Both the position numbers and the translations under genes were made by a program. Of a DNA stretch of 64,000 bases, positions 41,881-50,311 are shown one piece after another; the stretch's first letter is position 1, and each line of letters starts with the position of its first letter. The notes beneath the pieces are model-generated. The model made no database searches. It was not told the origin of the DNA and worked only from the letters and a program-made list of their open reading frames with translations. Location: assembly GCA_044507625.1 (NCBI GenBank), contig JBIQJE010000001.1, forward strand, positions 124,001-188,000, given 5' to 3'. This DNA comes from Hyphomicrobium_A sp044507625. GTDB lineage: Bacteria > Pseudomonadota > Alphaproteobacteria > Rhizobiales > Hyphomicrobiaceae.

Positions 41881-42570
41881 ATGGTGTCACCGATGCTAGC
41901 TTCCCCCACGCCAGTAGCTGATCCGGTCGTCGATCAGGCCGTTGCTCTGCTTCCCGCACACGCCGGATGCAGCGCGCGCGTGCGCCGCCTCACCCGTGGC
42001 GAGACGCTCTTCCACGCGGGTGACCGGCGCGACTGTATTTATCGGGTCGAGCGTGGCGCGCTCTGCCATTACGTCCGCTGGCCTGACGGCCGGCACGAGG
42101 TGATCGAGTTCGCCTTTCCCGGCGACATCATCGGCTTCGGCCATCTCGACGTCCACGCGAGCACCGCACAGGCCGCAGCGCGCACGATCGTCAGCCCTGT
42201 CAGTGAGAGAGAGTTCGAGCGCCTCCTGGAGAACGACGGAATGCTCTCCGCGCGCTACGCGGCCGCCGCGGATCGCGAGTTCGAGTTCCTGCGCCTTCGC
42301 GCGCTGCAGAGCACGCAGAACGCACCGGCCAGGCGCGTCGCTTCCTTCCTCGCTGCCCTCGCCCAGCTGAGCGCACGCGAAGGACGCGACCCCAGCACCG
42401 TTGCGGACGAGCTCACCTCGGGCGTCGTTGCCGAGCAGCTAGACATGAGCGTGGATACGTTTGCCGGTGTGCTGAGCGAGCTGAAAACGCGCGGCCTCTT
42501 GGCAGACGCCGGCGAAACCCTGCGCATCTCCGACATCGATGCGCTGGAGAAGTTCGCCGACGCGGCGTGA
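41881..42570 (+). CDS. Crp/Fnr family transcriptional regulator
   Basis: A 229-residue regulator with a cyclic-nucleotide-binding-like beta barrel (LFHAGDRRDCIYRVERGALCHYVRWPDGRHEVIEFAFPGDIIGF) and a C-terminal helix-turn-helix (TSGVVAEQLDMSVDTFAGVLSELKTRGLL). The four cysteines of oxygen-sensing FNR are absent, so it resembles FixK/cAMP-independent types. The EcfG-type promoter upstream links it to the stress response. The start at 41881 has no strong ribosome-binding site; M5 is an alternative. Confidence 0.87.
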   Translation: MVSPMLASPTPVADPVVDQAVALLPAHAGCSARVRRLTRGETLFHAGDRRDCIYRVERGALCHYVRWPDGRHEVIEFAFPGDIIGFGHLDVHASTAQAAARTIVSPVSEREFERLLENDGMLSARYAAAADREFEFLRLRALQSTQNAPARRVASFLAALAQLSAREGRDPSTVADELTSGVVAEQLDMSVDTFAGVLSELKTRGLLADAGETLRISDIDALEKFADAA

Positions 42571-42644
42571 TCGCCATCTTACCGGAATCGTTGCATCAGG
42601 CTGGCGCCGCCGCTCACTCACCCGTACGGGCCGGGCGCGCGGCG

Positions 42645-42851
42645 CTAATCTTTGTGGGTGCGCGGACGCAAGCGCATTGTCGTCTCCAGCACTGCGTCCC
42701 GCTTGGACCAAGAATGCTGCCCGCCACAAGCTGGGCATTGGACCGGTGCCGCAACCACATCAGGCAGTACGGAAAAACTATCCTTGTCCGTGTCGATACC
42801 GACGGGAATGAGTTCGTTCGTTGCCGGACAACGAATCATGATTGCGCCCAT
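42645..42851 (-). CDS. Small zinc-ribbon-like protein, unknown
   Basis: A 68-residue protein with the pattern IRCPATNELIPVGID at the start and VQCPACGGQHSWSKRDA later, giving a possible zinc site from one early cysteine and the CPAC pair. Small proteins with this pattern are common in Rhizobiales, function unknown. A GGAG sequence precedes the ATG at ten bases; an ATG four codons later is an alternative. Confidence 0.7.
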   Translation of the reverse strand: MGAIMIRCPATNELIPVGIDTDKDSFSVLPDVVAAPVQCPACGGQHSWSKRDAVLETTMRLRPRTHKD

Positions 42852-42990
42852 GGCCTCACCCTCTCCATCAACGCAGCAAGCGGCAATGGCGAGCTATGCG
42901 CCATCATCTACGCCTACTTCGTTTGGACCCCGCCGCAGATTATCTTCAAACTCGGCCAAATCATGTTCAGCAATGGAGCTTGGCGGGGGA

Positions 42991-43015
42991 GGAACTTGCA
43001 TATTGAAGGGACGTT
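42991..43015 (+). promoter_or_regulatory. EcfG promoter of the second DUF892 gene
   Basis: GGAAC-N16-CGTT, exact match, 35 bases before the ATG. Best-placed example of the motif in the window. Confidence 0.85.
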
Positions 43016-43050
43016 GATCGGGGCACACAGCTCTGTCCAGGAGGCTCCCG

Positions 43051-43539
43051 ATGAAAGTCGAAAATCTTTCCGATCTCTTCGTCCACACTCTGAAAGACAT
43101 TTACTTCGCCGAAAACCAGATCATCAAAGCACTGCCTAAAATGGCAAAGGCCGCCGATTCAAAGGAACTCGCGCGCGCTTTCGACAACCACCTGCAGGAA
43201 ACCAAGGAGCAGGTCGCGCGCCTCGACGAAGTCTTCAAGTTGCTCGGCAAACGCGCCGAGGGCGAGAAGTGTCCCGCCATCGAAGGTATCCTGAAGGAAG
43301 GCGAGGATCTGATGAAACACATCAAGGATCCCGACACACGCGACGCCGCCATGCTCGCCGCGGCTCAGGCCGTCGAGCACTACGAGATCACCCGCTACGG
43401 CACCTTGATCGCCTGGGGCGAGCTTCTCGAGCTCCCCGACGCGGTGAAGCTGCTTTCGATGACGCTCAAGGAGGAATACGGCGCCGACGATAAGCTCAGC
43501 AAGCTGGCCGAGAGCAAGCTGAACCGCGAAGCCGCTTAG
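43051..43539 (+). CDS. DUF892 ferritin-like protein (YciE type)
   Basis: A 162-residue ferritin-like protein, paralogue of the one at 34.6 kb (shared LSDLFVHTLKDIYFAENQI-like start, KCPAIEGIL, EHYEITRYGTLIAW) but without its basic tail. DUF892 proteins form four-helix bundles related to rubrerythrin and are induced by osmotic and other stress. AGGAGG lies seven bases before the ATG and an exact EcfG promoter upstream. Confidence 0.9.
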   Translation: MKVENLSDLFVHTLKDIYFAENQIIKALPKMAKAADSKELARAFDNHLQETKEQVARLDEVFKLLGKRAEGEKCPAIEGILKEGEDLMKHIKDPDTRDAAMLAAAQAVEHYEITRYGTLIAWGELLELPDAVKLLSMTLKEEYGADDKLSKLAESKLNREAA

Positions 43540-43827
43540 CACGGTCCTCCACACGGGTTGTTCTCGGAAAGAACCCGCGGGCCAGCCACATTTTCCCCTA
43601 AAACGGGCGCGGAGCTCCCCGGCTTCGCGCCCTCGCTTTTACGGAACGGCGATCGGCCGAAGGTCAACCCCCGTCGTCTTGCCGAAGCCAATCCAGCTCT
43701 TCAGCCTCACTTAAGGGATTGGAAACTGCGCGGGACGATCCCGCCCCCGGTATATCAAATGACATCGCAACAGCGCGGGACAATCTTTAAGGGTACGTGC
43801 GTGCATCCTGACATCGGTTGGTGACGA

Positions 43828-44325
43828 TTGCCCGTCCGCTCTCCCCCGCTTTGGTATCCTCCGCGCTACTTCCGCGCGTGGCCAAGCTTTTCGGCCGACG
43901 ACACGACGCCCCCTTCCAAGCCTTCACAGCCGGCCGATCCCCTAGATCAGGATCGGCAAGTCCCCGCTGCCAACCTGCGGGTTCTTCTGGTGGAGGACCA
44001 GACCATCATCGCCCTCGACACCGAAAGCATGCTGCTGGATCTCGGCGCCGTCAGCGTACACGCTTTCACGACCGTCGATGCAGCGATCGCGTGGCTCGGC
44101 GATGCCAATGTCGATATCGGCGTGCTGGACGTCGCCCTCGGAGGCACGACCTCCTTCCCGGTGGCAGAGTTGCTCGAACAACGCACTATCCCTTTCATCT
44201 TCACCACCGGCTACGGCGATTCGAGCATGTTCCCGGAGCGCTTCCTCACCGTGCCCATCGTGCGCAAGCCCTACGTCGTGCGCGCCCTCGCGGAGGCCAT
44301 CTTCAAATGCTTGAAGCGTCCGTGA
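43828..44325 (+). CDS. Single-domain response regulator
   Basis: The receiver domain spans about residues 50-160, with acidic VEDQ, phosphoacceptor in GVLDVALGG, T in FIFTTGYGD and lysine in VRKPYVV; there is no output domain. Receivers of this type accompany HWE kinases, and the PF-x-F-x-TGYG segment resembles the stand-alone regulators linked to the alphaproteobacterial general stress response. The start is uncertain: the frame begins with a TTG at 43828 and the first 45 residues are proline-rich and unlike a receiver. Confidence 0.75.
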   Translation: MPVRSPPLWYPPRYFRAWPSFSADDTTPPSKPSQPADPLDQDRQVPAANLRVLLVEDQTIIALDTESMLLDLGAVSVHAFTTVDAAIAWLGDANVDIGVLDVALGGTTSFPVAELLEQRTIPFIFTTGYGDSSMFPERFLTVPIVRKPYVVRALAEAIFKCLKRP

Positions 44326-44373
44326 GACACGCCGCAGTGCGCCCGGCGGTGGCCTAGAAATTTCGCGGATTTT

Positions 44374-45132
44374 CTAAAGCAGCGGGCGCACCGCTTCAGG
44401 GCCGCTGTCGTCGCCCGAAAGCTCCGCCAGACGCTCCCGGTTCAATATCTCGAACTCCTGCTCGCGCCAGCGGATCGCACCCTCGCGCACGAGACGTCCC
44501 AGCGTGCGGTTCGTGTGCACCAGCGATAAGCCCAGCGTGTCGGCCACATGCTGCTGCGTGACGGGAATCCGGATCCGGTTGCGGGATGAGGCCAGGCCGA
44601 CCTCGGCCACCCGATCGGCGAGATGCAGGAGCAGATGCGCACACCTCTCGACCGCGGTGCGCCGTCCGACCGAAAGAAGCTGCTGATCCAGCAATTGCTC
44701 CGAGCGTGCCGCAAGCCAGGTGACGTCGAAGGAAAGCCCGGCGTGCGTCTCGAACAGACGCCAGAGGCCTTCACGCTGGAAGATGCACAGCACCATGTCG
44801 GACAGCGCCTCGACGGAATGCTGCATCTCCTGCATCACTGAGCCCTGCAGCCCGAGGAAATCTCCGGGCATGCAGTAGTTGAGAATCTGCCGCCGGCCAT
44901 CGGGAAGCAGCTTGTATCGGAAGGCCAGCCCCGAGAGCACCGTATAGAGGTGCTCGTTGTGGGAGCCTTCGAGAAACAGCGGCATTCCCGCCTTCAGTCT
45001 CACTTCGCCCACCTTGAAGGCGATGACGAACGCAAGCTCCTCAGGGGTGAAGGGCCGGAAGATTTTCTGCTTACGTAGCGGACAAAGCTGGCAGGGCACC
45101 GGCTCTGCCGGGAGCGTCCTCCTGTCTCCCAT
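44374..45132 (-). CDS. Crp/Fnr family transcriptional regulator with N-terminal CxxC
   Basis: A 252-residue regulator. An N-terminal CQLCPLRKQKIF (C14, C17) precedes the effector barrel (GSHNEHLYTVLSGLAFRYKLLPDGRRQILNYCMPGDFLGLQ) and a C-terminal helix-turn-helix (VTQQHVADTLGLSLVHTNRTLGRLVREG). The CxxCPLR type is widespread in Alphaproteobacteria; only two N-terminal cysteines are present, fewer than FNR needs for its cluster. ATG at 45132 follows AAGGACG. Targets unknown. Confidence 0.87.
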   Translation of the reverse strand: MGDRRTLPAEPVPCQLCPLRKQKIFRPFTPEELAFVIAFKVGEVRLKAGMPLFLEGSHNEHLYTVLSGLAFRYKLLPDGRRQILNYCMPGDFLGLQGSVMQEMQHSVEALSDMVLCIFQREGLWRLFETHAGLSFDVTWLAARSEQLLDQQLLSVGRRTAVERCAHLLLHLADRVAEVGLASSRNRIRIPVTQQHVADTLGLSLVHTNRTLGRLVREGAIRWREQEFEILNRERLAELSGDDSGPEAVRPLL

Positions 45133-45194
45133 TCGCCGGCGTCCTTCTCTACGCTGTCCCGTGAAGAACGCTTGAGGCGAAGCGCATCCAGAAC

Positions 45195-45443
45195 TCAGTC
45201 CGAGCTTCCGCTCCGGCTTTTGATGCACCCGAATGAGTTAGCCTCGGTTCGCCGTGCCCCGTCAACACCTGCCGGTGCAGCACCCGCGAGCGCCGCTTCC
45301 GCGTGTCTGATCTTCGCCATGCCGCACGCAATCGATGGTGGCATGGCTTCCACATCCCAGGTCGCAAACGCTTCCCGCAGTCTGCGACCGATTAGCTTCG
45401 TAAGCTCTTGGCTTTTATCAATGTTCACCTTTGCCTTCCGCAT
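45195..45443 (-). CDS. Small NepR-like protein (candidate second anti-sigma factor)
   Basis: An 82-residue frame 90 bases downstream of the HWE kinase on the same strand. Its core, IGRRLREAF followed after eight residues by P and then I, M and KI, lines up without gaps with the NepR helix region: the window's NepR has LGKQLRAAY, P nine residues after the aromatic, then I, I and QL. G, LR, the second A, the proline and the isoleucine coincide. The C-terminal 35 residues are alanine-rich and not conserved in NepR. No strong ribosome-binding site is visible, so gene status and function remain uncertain. Confidence 0.45.
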   Translation of the reverse strand: MRKAKVNIDKSQELTKLIGRRLREAFATWDVEAMPPSIACGMAKIRHAEAALAGAAPAGVDGARRTEANSFGCIKSRSGSSD

Positions 45444-45533
45444 TGCATCCCGTTTTGTTCTTCAACACGGCGATGCTGGCGAAAGTTCCGGTAGCACCTG
45501 TCGCGTATCGCTGCTGGACGACAAAAGTGCAAC

Positions 45534-47585
45534 TCAGCTCCCGAGCAGGTGGCTGGTTGGAATATCGAGGGTCCAGCGTACGCCTTCCCGTTCGAACTTG
45601 AGGTCCGCCGTACCCTGGAGCGCCCGAGCGGCGAGCTGCTCGGTCACCACTTGTCCGAAGCCGCGGCGGCACGGCTGCTCGACGGCCGGTCCGCCGCTTT
45701 CGAGCCACTTCACCTGCAGGCGGGCATCGCCATCGGAGCCCGTGCGCGACCAGCGCACCTCGACGCGGCCCTCTGGCACCGAGAGCGCCCCGTACTTCGC
45801 CGCGTTCGTCGACAGCTCGTGGACAGCAAGGCCGATGTTCTGCGCCGCCTCCGGCGTGACGATGAAACTCTCGCCTTCGATGCTGATCTGGCTCGCGTGC
45901 TGGTCGAGATAATGACCGAGCTGCGAGCGCACCAGCTCGCGCATGGAGACGCCATGCCAGTTCCGTTGTACCAGCAGGTCATGGGACGCTGCGAGCGCTT
46001 GCAGGCGGCCGGAAAACCGAACCTCGAAATCATCGACGTCCCGGCTCGCGAGCTTGGTCTGGCGGGCCATTGCCTGGATGACCGCGAGCAGGTTCTTCGA
46101 CCGGTGCGTCACCTCGCGCATCAGAAGGCGGATGTGCTCCTCCCAGCGCTTGCTGTCGGTGATATCGCGCGCCGTGCCCGTCATGCGCACCGCTGCACCG
46201 TCGACGAACTGCGCCCGTCCGCGCACGGCAACCCAGCGCTCCTCACCATCGCGCACGCCGGTGACCCGGTATTCGACGTCGTATTCGGCGTCACCGTTGG
46301 GATCCTTGGCCCGTTCGATGGCGGCGAGTGCCGCTTCCCGGTCCTGCGGATTGAGCGCGGCAACGAACACGTCCTGCGAGACGGGGTCGTCGGCGTTGAG
46401 GCCCCACAGCTCGCGCATCCTCCGATCCCAGGTGAGCGTGCCATTGACGAGATCCCAATCCCACGTGCCGGTATCCGCCGACTGCAACGCCAGCCGCAGC
46501 CGGTCTTCGCTTTCCCGCAGGGAGTGTTCCATCTGGCGGCGCCGCTCGCTGGCACGCGCCAGCGCTTCGCCCACCGCGCGGACCTCCAGGATCGACGACT
46601 GTATCGGCTCTACCCTCTGTCCGCGACCGAGCTGGTGCGCGCCGTTTGCCAGCGCACGAATGGGATCGGAAATGCGTCGGCCGAAAAGGTAGGCGAGCAG
46701 CGCCGACAGGAGCGCGAAACTCACCGCCAGCGTGGCAACGAGTATCCACGATCGAATGATCGGCTGGTTCGCCAAGGACTCGGGCACGCTCGCCGAGATC
46801 AGCCAGCCAGACTGCCGCGAATACGTGGACGTACGCAGCAGTGGCTCGCCGTTGCGGCCTATTCCATGCCACATCGCAGCTTTTTCGGTGGGCACCCGGC
46901 CCTTTCCGCTCACCGGCCGCCTCTGCGCATCATAGTCCTGCGAATGCGCAACGACTGTTCCTGCGCGATCCGTAACGACGGCGACCCATCCGGGATCGAG
47001 TTCCGCCCGCTGCAGGATTTCGCGGATGCGCTCGGGCGAGATCGACGCACTCAGCACATAGATCGGCCGCTTGCCGCGCCGCACCGGAACGCTGATGTTG
47101 AAAGTCGATGCGCCATCGGGCGGCGCGCCATCGATCGTCGAGGCCGGATGCACGTTTGAAACGTAGGCTGTTCCTGCCTGCAGAATTTGTTTCGCATCCA
47201 GCGCGGCGCCATCTGCACCGCCTTTGTCGGCGCGCGTTGAAAGCAGTTGCTTGCCGCTGGTATCGCTCAGGATGAAATCGTTGCCGCTCACGTCGCGCGC
47301 TGCGGTTGCCTGGTTGTAGAAGGCTTTGAGATCGCCTTCGGTCAGCGCCGGAGAGGAGGCCAGCGCCTTGAGCGTGGTCGTCGTCGCCGAAAGCTCGCGA
47401 TCGATGGCCGTCGCGAGCGAGCGTACGACGTCGGTGATCTCGTCCTCCATCGCCGTCCGCTCGAGGGACGCCGAACGCAGGATCATTAAGCCGCTGAAGA
47501 TCAGCGCCGGAATGAGAAGGGCGGAGCTATAAAGAAGCAGTTGCGCCTGTATCGACCAGCCGCTTTGACGGAGGCGCTCAAGCAT
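45534..47585 (-). CDS. Membrane HWE-type sensor histidine kinase (PhyK-like candidate)
   Basis: A 683-residue sensor with one transmembrane helix at 17-36 (LLLYSSALLIPALIFSGLMI), a periplasmic Cache-like domain to about 280, a second helix (SWILVATLAVSFALLSALLAYLF), HAMP, one PAS domain, and an HWE catalytic region with H494 (REVTHRSKNLLAVIQAMARQT) and the WLE motif near 628-630 (WLESGGP). Kinases of this build, such as PhyK, signal to PhyR. An exact EcfG promoter lies 67 bases upstream, so its synthesis appears to be part of the stress response. Confidence 0.9.
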   Translation of the reverse strand: MLERLRQSGWSIQAQLLLYSSALLIPALIFSGLMILRSASLERTAMEDEITDVVRSLATAIDRELSATTTTLKALASSPALTEGDLKAFYNQATAARDVSGNDFILSDTSGKQLLSTRADKGGADGAALDAKQILQAGTAYVSNVHPASTIDGAPPDGASTFNISVPVRRGKRPIYVLSASISPERIREILQRAELDPGWVAVVTDRAGTVVAHSQDYDAQRRPVSGKGRVPTEKAAMWHGIGRNGEPLLRTSTYSRQSGWLISASVPESLANQPIIRSWILVATLAVSFALLSALLAYLFGRRISDPIRALANGAHQLGRGQRVEPIQSSILEVRAVGEALARASERRRQMEHSLRESEDRLRLALQSADTGTWDWDLVNGTLTWDRRMRELWGLNADDPVSQDVFVAALNPQDREAALAAIERAKDPNGDAEYDVEYRVTGVRDGEERWVAVRGRAQFVDGAAVRMTGTARDITDSKRWEEHIRLLMREVTHRSKNLLAVIQAMARQTKLASRDVDDFEVRFSGRLQALAASHDLLVQRNWHGVSMRELVRSQLGHYLDQHASQISIEGESFIVTPEAAQNIGLAVHELSTNAAKYGALSVPEGRVEVRWSRTGSDGDARLQVKWLESGGPAVEQPCRRGFGQVVTEQLAARALQGTADLKFEREGVRWTLDIPTSHLLGS

Positions 47586-47651
47586 CGGGTGAAGATCGCA
47601 CGGATTTGTTGCTCATCGTAGCCCCCGGCAGCGCGTGCGCTGAGATGCCGA

Positions 47652-47676
47652 AACGCTTGGAGAAAAGCCCGGTTCC
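47652..47676 (-). promoter_or_regulatory. EcfG promoter of the HWE kinase gene
   Basis: Minus-strand GGAAC-N16-CGTT, exact match. Divergent from the csbD promoter 60 bases away. Confidence 0.8.
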
Positions 47677-47735
47677 GGTATCGCTGCACGGCAATCATTT
47701 TGACGCAGTCTACACCCCGCGCAGCAGTCGCGTCG

Positions 47736-47760
47736 GGAACCTTCCTCCCCATGGGCCGTT
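47736..47760 (+). promoter_or_regulatory. EcfG promoter of csbD
   Basis: GGAAC-N16-CGTT, exact match, 38 bases before the ATG of the CsbD gene. Confidence 0.85.
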
Positions 47761-47798
47761 AGGCTGATGCTCAGTTTAACATAGCCAGGGAGTGCTCC

Positions 47799-47996
47799 AT
47801 GAATTGGGATCGCATCAGCGGCAATTGGAAACAGTTTCGCGGTAAGGTGAAGGAGCAGTGGGGCAAGCTCACGGATGATGAGCTGGACCAGATCAACGGG
47901 AACCGCGAGCAGCTCGAGGGTAAGATTCAAGAGCGCTATGGCATTGCCAAGGACGCCGTGAAGAAGCAGGTCGACGAGGCTATGAGCCGCTGGTGA
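47799..47996 (+). CDS. CsbD family stress protein
   Basis: A 65-residue hydrophilic protein with the CsbD pattern MNWDRISGNWKQFRGKVKEQWGKLTDDELDQI. CsbD-like proteins are abundant general-stress proteins of unknown mechanism. AGGGAG precedes the ATG. It has its own EcfG promoter and terminator, so it is a single-gene unit. Confidence 0.92.
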   Translation: MNWDRISGNWKQFRGKVKEQWGKLTDDELDQINGNREQLEGKIQERYGIAKDAVKKQVDEAMSRW

Positions 47997-48054
47997 GCGC
48001 AAAATCGCTATTCTGACTAAGATCGGCCTTCCTCCTCCGACCGGTCGGGAAAGG

Positions 48055-48086
48055 CGAGCCCGCGGCAGCCACCGCGGGCTCGTTTT
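48055..48086 (+). terminator. Rho-independent terminator of csbD
   Basis: Stem CGAGCCCGCGG paired with CCGCGGGCTCG, six-base loop, then TTTTCT. 58 bases after the csbD stop. Confidence 0.85.
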
Positions 48087-48097
48087 CTGAAGCCCTC

Positions 48098-48122
48098 GGA
48101 ACTTTCCCTGCCTCTACACGTT
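48098..48122 (+). promoter_or_regulatory. EcfG promoter of nepR-ecfG
   Basis: GGAAC-N16-CGTT, exact match, 101 bases before the nepR start. Autoregulation of nepR-ecfG by EcfG is known in related bacteria. Confidence 0.82.
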
Positions 48123-48223
48123 TAGTAGCCTTACTCAGCGGATGTTATGGTCCGTGACCGCATAAGCCCCGGTATGAGCCGGGCGGCAGAGAACCAAAGC
48201 GGGGAAGCGGGAGGGCCAGACAT

Positions 48224-48634
48224 ATGTCGGAAGAGAAGAAGGCCCCTTGGGACAAGGCTTCCGGGCCTGCTCTTGGGGATTCTCGGCCGGGGGAGACAAT
48301 GCAAAGTCAAGTTCCACAAGCCGCCGCAGCAGCGGACGACGGATTGACCGCGACGGCGCGGACACCGGAGGATCCCGAAACGCACGAGCACCATCACGAA
48401 AAGCCCCAAATGGCAGCAGGGCCCGCGGATGACCCGAGGGACGCTGCGAAGGGCGCGCGCGCTCGCAATCAGGATGTCCTGCCCGGGATCTTAGGCAAGC
48501 AGCTCCGAGCCGCCTATGGCGAGCTATTGAATTCGCCCGTGCCCAACCGCATTACCGATCTGATCAAGCAGCTCGAAGGCAAGGAAGCCGAGACACCTGC
48601 GCGCAACGTGCGCGAAGGGGAGGAGAGCAATTGA
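48224..48634 (+). CDS. nepR: Anti-sigma factor NepR
   Basis: NepR binds and inhibits EcfG until phosphorylated PhyR sequesters it. The 136-residue protein is longer than usual; the conserved core is near residues 88-120 (ILGKQLRAAYGELLNSPVPNR, then DLIKQLEGKE). The N-terminal 85 residues are low-complexity with a His/Glu-rich patch. Its stop overlaps the sigma-factor TTG start by four bases (TTGA), giving translational coupling of inhibitor and sigma factor. Confidence 0.9.
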   Translation: MSEEKKAPWDKASGPALGDSRPGETMQSQVPQAAAAADDGLTATARTPEDPETHEHHHEKPQMAAGPADDPRDAAKGARARNQDVLPGILGKQLRAAYGELLNSPVPNRITDLIKQLEGKEAETPARNVREGEESN

Positions 48635-49212
48635 GCGGACCGAAACGACACGATAACGCCCTTCGCGACGATCTTGTCGCCGCCATACCCAACATGCGCG
48701 CCTTCGCAATTTCACTGTGCGGCAGCCGCGACCGTGCGGACGATCTCGTGCAAGAGGCACTGGTGAAGGCCTGGAACCACCTCGACTCCTTCGAGCAGGG
48801 CACCAACCTCAAGGCATGGCTCTTCACCATCCTGAGAAATGCCTACTTCTCGGAGCTGCGCAAAACCAAGCGCGAGGTTGCGGACAGCGAAGGCCAGCTC
48901 GCCGCCAAGCTCTCCGTACCGCCAGAGCAGCAGGGTCACCTTGACCTTCTCGATCTCAACCGCGCCCTGTCGAAGCTCCCGCCGGACCAGCGCGAAGCGC
49001 TCATTCTTGTCGGCGCCGAAGGCTTCTCCTACGAGGACGCGGCGAACATCTCCGGTTGCGCTGTCGGCACCGTGAAGAGCCGTGTCAACCGCGCACGCTC
49101 CCGCCTCAACGAGCTGATGTCGGCCACGCCGTCGGAGCACAAAGGCTCGGAAACAACTGGGTCCAAGCCGCATCCGCCGGGGAACCGCTCGCGGACCGCC
49201 CGTGTCCTCTGA
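48631..49212 (+). CDS. ecfG: General stress response sigma factor EcfG (RpoE-type ECF15)
   Basis: A 193-residue ECF sigma factor. Region 2 is visible as AIPNMRAFAISLCGSRDRADDLVQEALVKAWNHLDSF and WLFTILRNAYFSELRK, region 4 as LSKLPPDQREALILVGAEGFSYEDAANISGCAVGTVKSRVNRARSRL. These match EcfG of Alphaproteobacteria. Start is a TTG overlapping nepR; no internal ATG gives a complete region 2. It recognises GGAAC-N16/17-CGTT promoters, several of which are in this window. Confidence 0.93.
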   Translation: MSGPKRHDNALRDDLVAAIPNMRAFAISLCGSRDRADDLVQEALVKAWNHLDSFEQGTNLKAWLFTILRNAYFSELRKTKREVADSEGQLAAKLSVPPEQQGHLDLLDLNRALSKLPPDQREALILVGAEGFSYEDAANISGCAVGTVKSRVNRARSRLNELMSATPSEHKGSETTGSKPHPPGNRSRTARVL

Positions 49213-49256
49213 TACGGGACGGCCGCAACCGAAGAGATAGTCGAGTTGGATAACGA

Positions 49257-49283
49257 AAAAGGCGGGCAGTGCCCGCCTTCGTT
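49257..49283. terminator. Bidirectional terminator between ecfG and phyR
   Basis: Stem AAGGCGGGCA paired with TGCCCGCCTT. On the minus strand it is followed by TTTTTCG, serving phyR; on the plus strand by CGTTGC, weaker, serving ecfG. Confidence 0.75.
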
Positions 49284-49319
49284 GCATCAGAGCCCGTGAA
49301 CGGAGAACCGGCCGCTGCG

Positions 49320-50135
49320 TTAAGCAGAGGCGACCTGCGCGTCGGGACGATGAGCTTTGTAGTCGAAGAACAGCGCCTGGCTGATGACAGCCTGCACGGT
49401 CTCGGTGCGGAAGGGCTTGTTGATAAGGAACGTCGGCTCCGGCCGGCTTCCCGTCAGCAGGCGCTCCGGATAGGCGGTGATGAAGATCACCGGCACGTCG
49501 AACGACTCCAGGATCTCGTTGACGGCTTCAAGTCCGGAGCTGCCATCGGCGAGCTGAATATCCGCGAGAACGAGACCCGGACGGTGCTTCTGGAATGCGG
49601 CGACAGCCTCGCTGTGCGTGCGCGCCGTCTCGCTGACTTCATGGCCGAGGCCGGTAACGAGATCGGCAAGGTCGAGCGCGATCATGGGCTCGTCCTCGAT
49701 GATCAGCACGTTCGTCGCCACCTGCTCCGCAATTTCGGAAGCCGCCTGGTCGACGAGCGCTTTCACATCCGCTTCGTCGGTGCGCAGGATCGTTGCCGTA
49801 TCGGAGGTCGGGAATTCCTCGACCGCCATCAGCAGGAACGCTTGGCGAGCTCTTGGCGTGATGGCTTCGAGCTTGCGATCCGCGGCGGCCAAGCGCTCGG
49901 GAACCGGTGCATCGTATTTCGTTTGATTGAGCTGCACCGAGTTCCACACATCGAGGAAAGCGCGATAGGTGGCAACACGCGGCTCCAGGTCGATAGGGAA
50001 CATTGCCGGCTCGGCGGCGATTGCTTCCAGCATGGCGACCACATATGCGTCGCCACTTTCCTGACTGCCAGAAAGAACGCGCGCAAACCGCCTCAGGTAA
50101 GGCAACTGCGGCGCGATGATTTCCGAGATGGACAT
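49320..50135 (-). CDS. phyR: Stress response anti-anti-sigma factor PhyR
   Basis: PhyR has a sigma-like N-terminal half that mimics EcfG and a C-terminal receiver; when phosphorylated it pulls NepR off EcfG. The 271-residue sequence fits: residues 1-138 carry degenerate sigma regions (PQLPYLRRFARVLSGSQESGDAYV and ITPRARQAFLLMAVEEFPTSDTA), residues 143-265 a receiver with EDEP, phosphoacceptor D192 (VLADIQLADG) and K240 (INKPF). ATG at 50135 follows GGGGAG. It is divergent in the usual way from nepR-ecfG, though here convergent in orientation, and has an exact EcfG promoter. Confidence 0.95.
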   Translation of the reverse strand: MSISEIIAPQLPYLRRFARVLSGSQESGDAYVVAMLEAIAAEPAMFPIDLEPRVATYRAFLDVWNSVQLNQTKYDAPVPERLAAADRKLEAITPRARQAFLLMAVEEFPTSDTATILRTDEADVKALVDQAASEIAEQVATNVLIIEDEPMIALDLADLVTGLGHEVSETARTHSEAVAAFQKHRPGLVLADIQLADGSSGLEAVNEILESFDVPVIFITAYPERLLTGSRPEPTFLINKPFRTETVQAVISQALFFDYKAHRPDAQVASA

Positions 50136-50189
50136 GCTCTCCCCTTTATACGTCGCCAACTTGGCCGTATGTCTTTGCAACCCGCTGGA

Positions 50190-50214
50190 AACGCTCAACT
50201 GCGTGAAAAGTTCC
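50190..50214 (-). promoter_or_regulatory. EcfG promoter of phyR
   Basis: Minus-strand GGAAC-N16-CGTT, exact match, 54 bases before the phyR start. Confidence 0.83.
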
Positions 50215-50311
50215 CGGCCCAGCCGCGGTGAATCGGCTGAAGTGCGCGCATGGCGCTAACCTATTGCCCCTCATGCTTAATTTCCAGTACTTTGCGATCG
50301 GGTCAGCTCGC

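Noticed and set aside
43558..43824. An 88-codon plus-strand frame after the DUF892 gene
   Set aside because: Proline/arginine-rich without ribosome-binding site, hydrophobic core or domain pattern; looks like a chance open frame.
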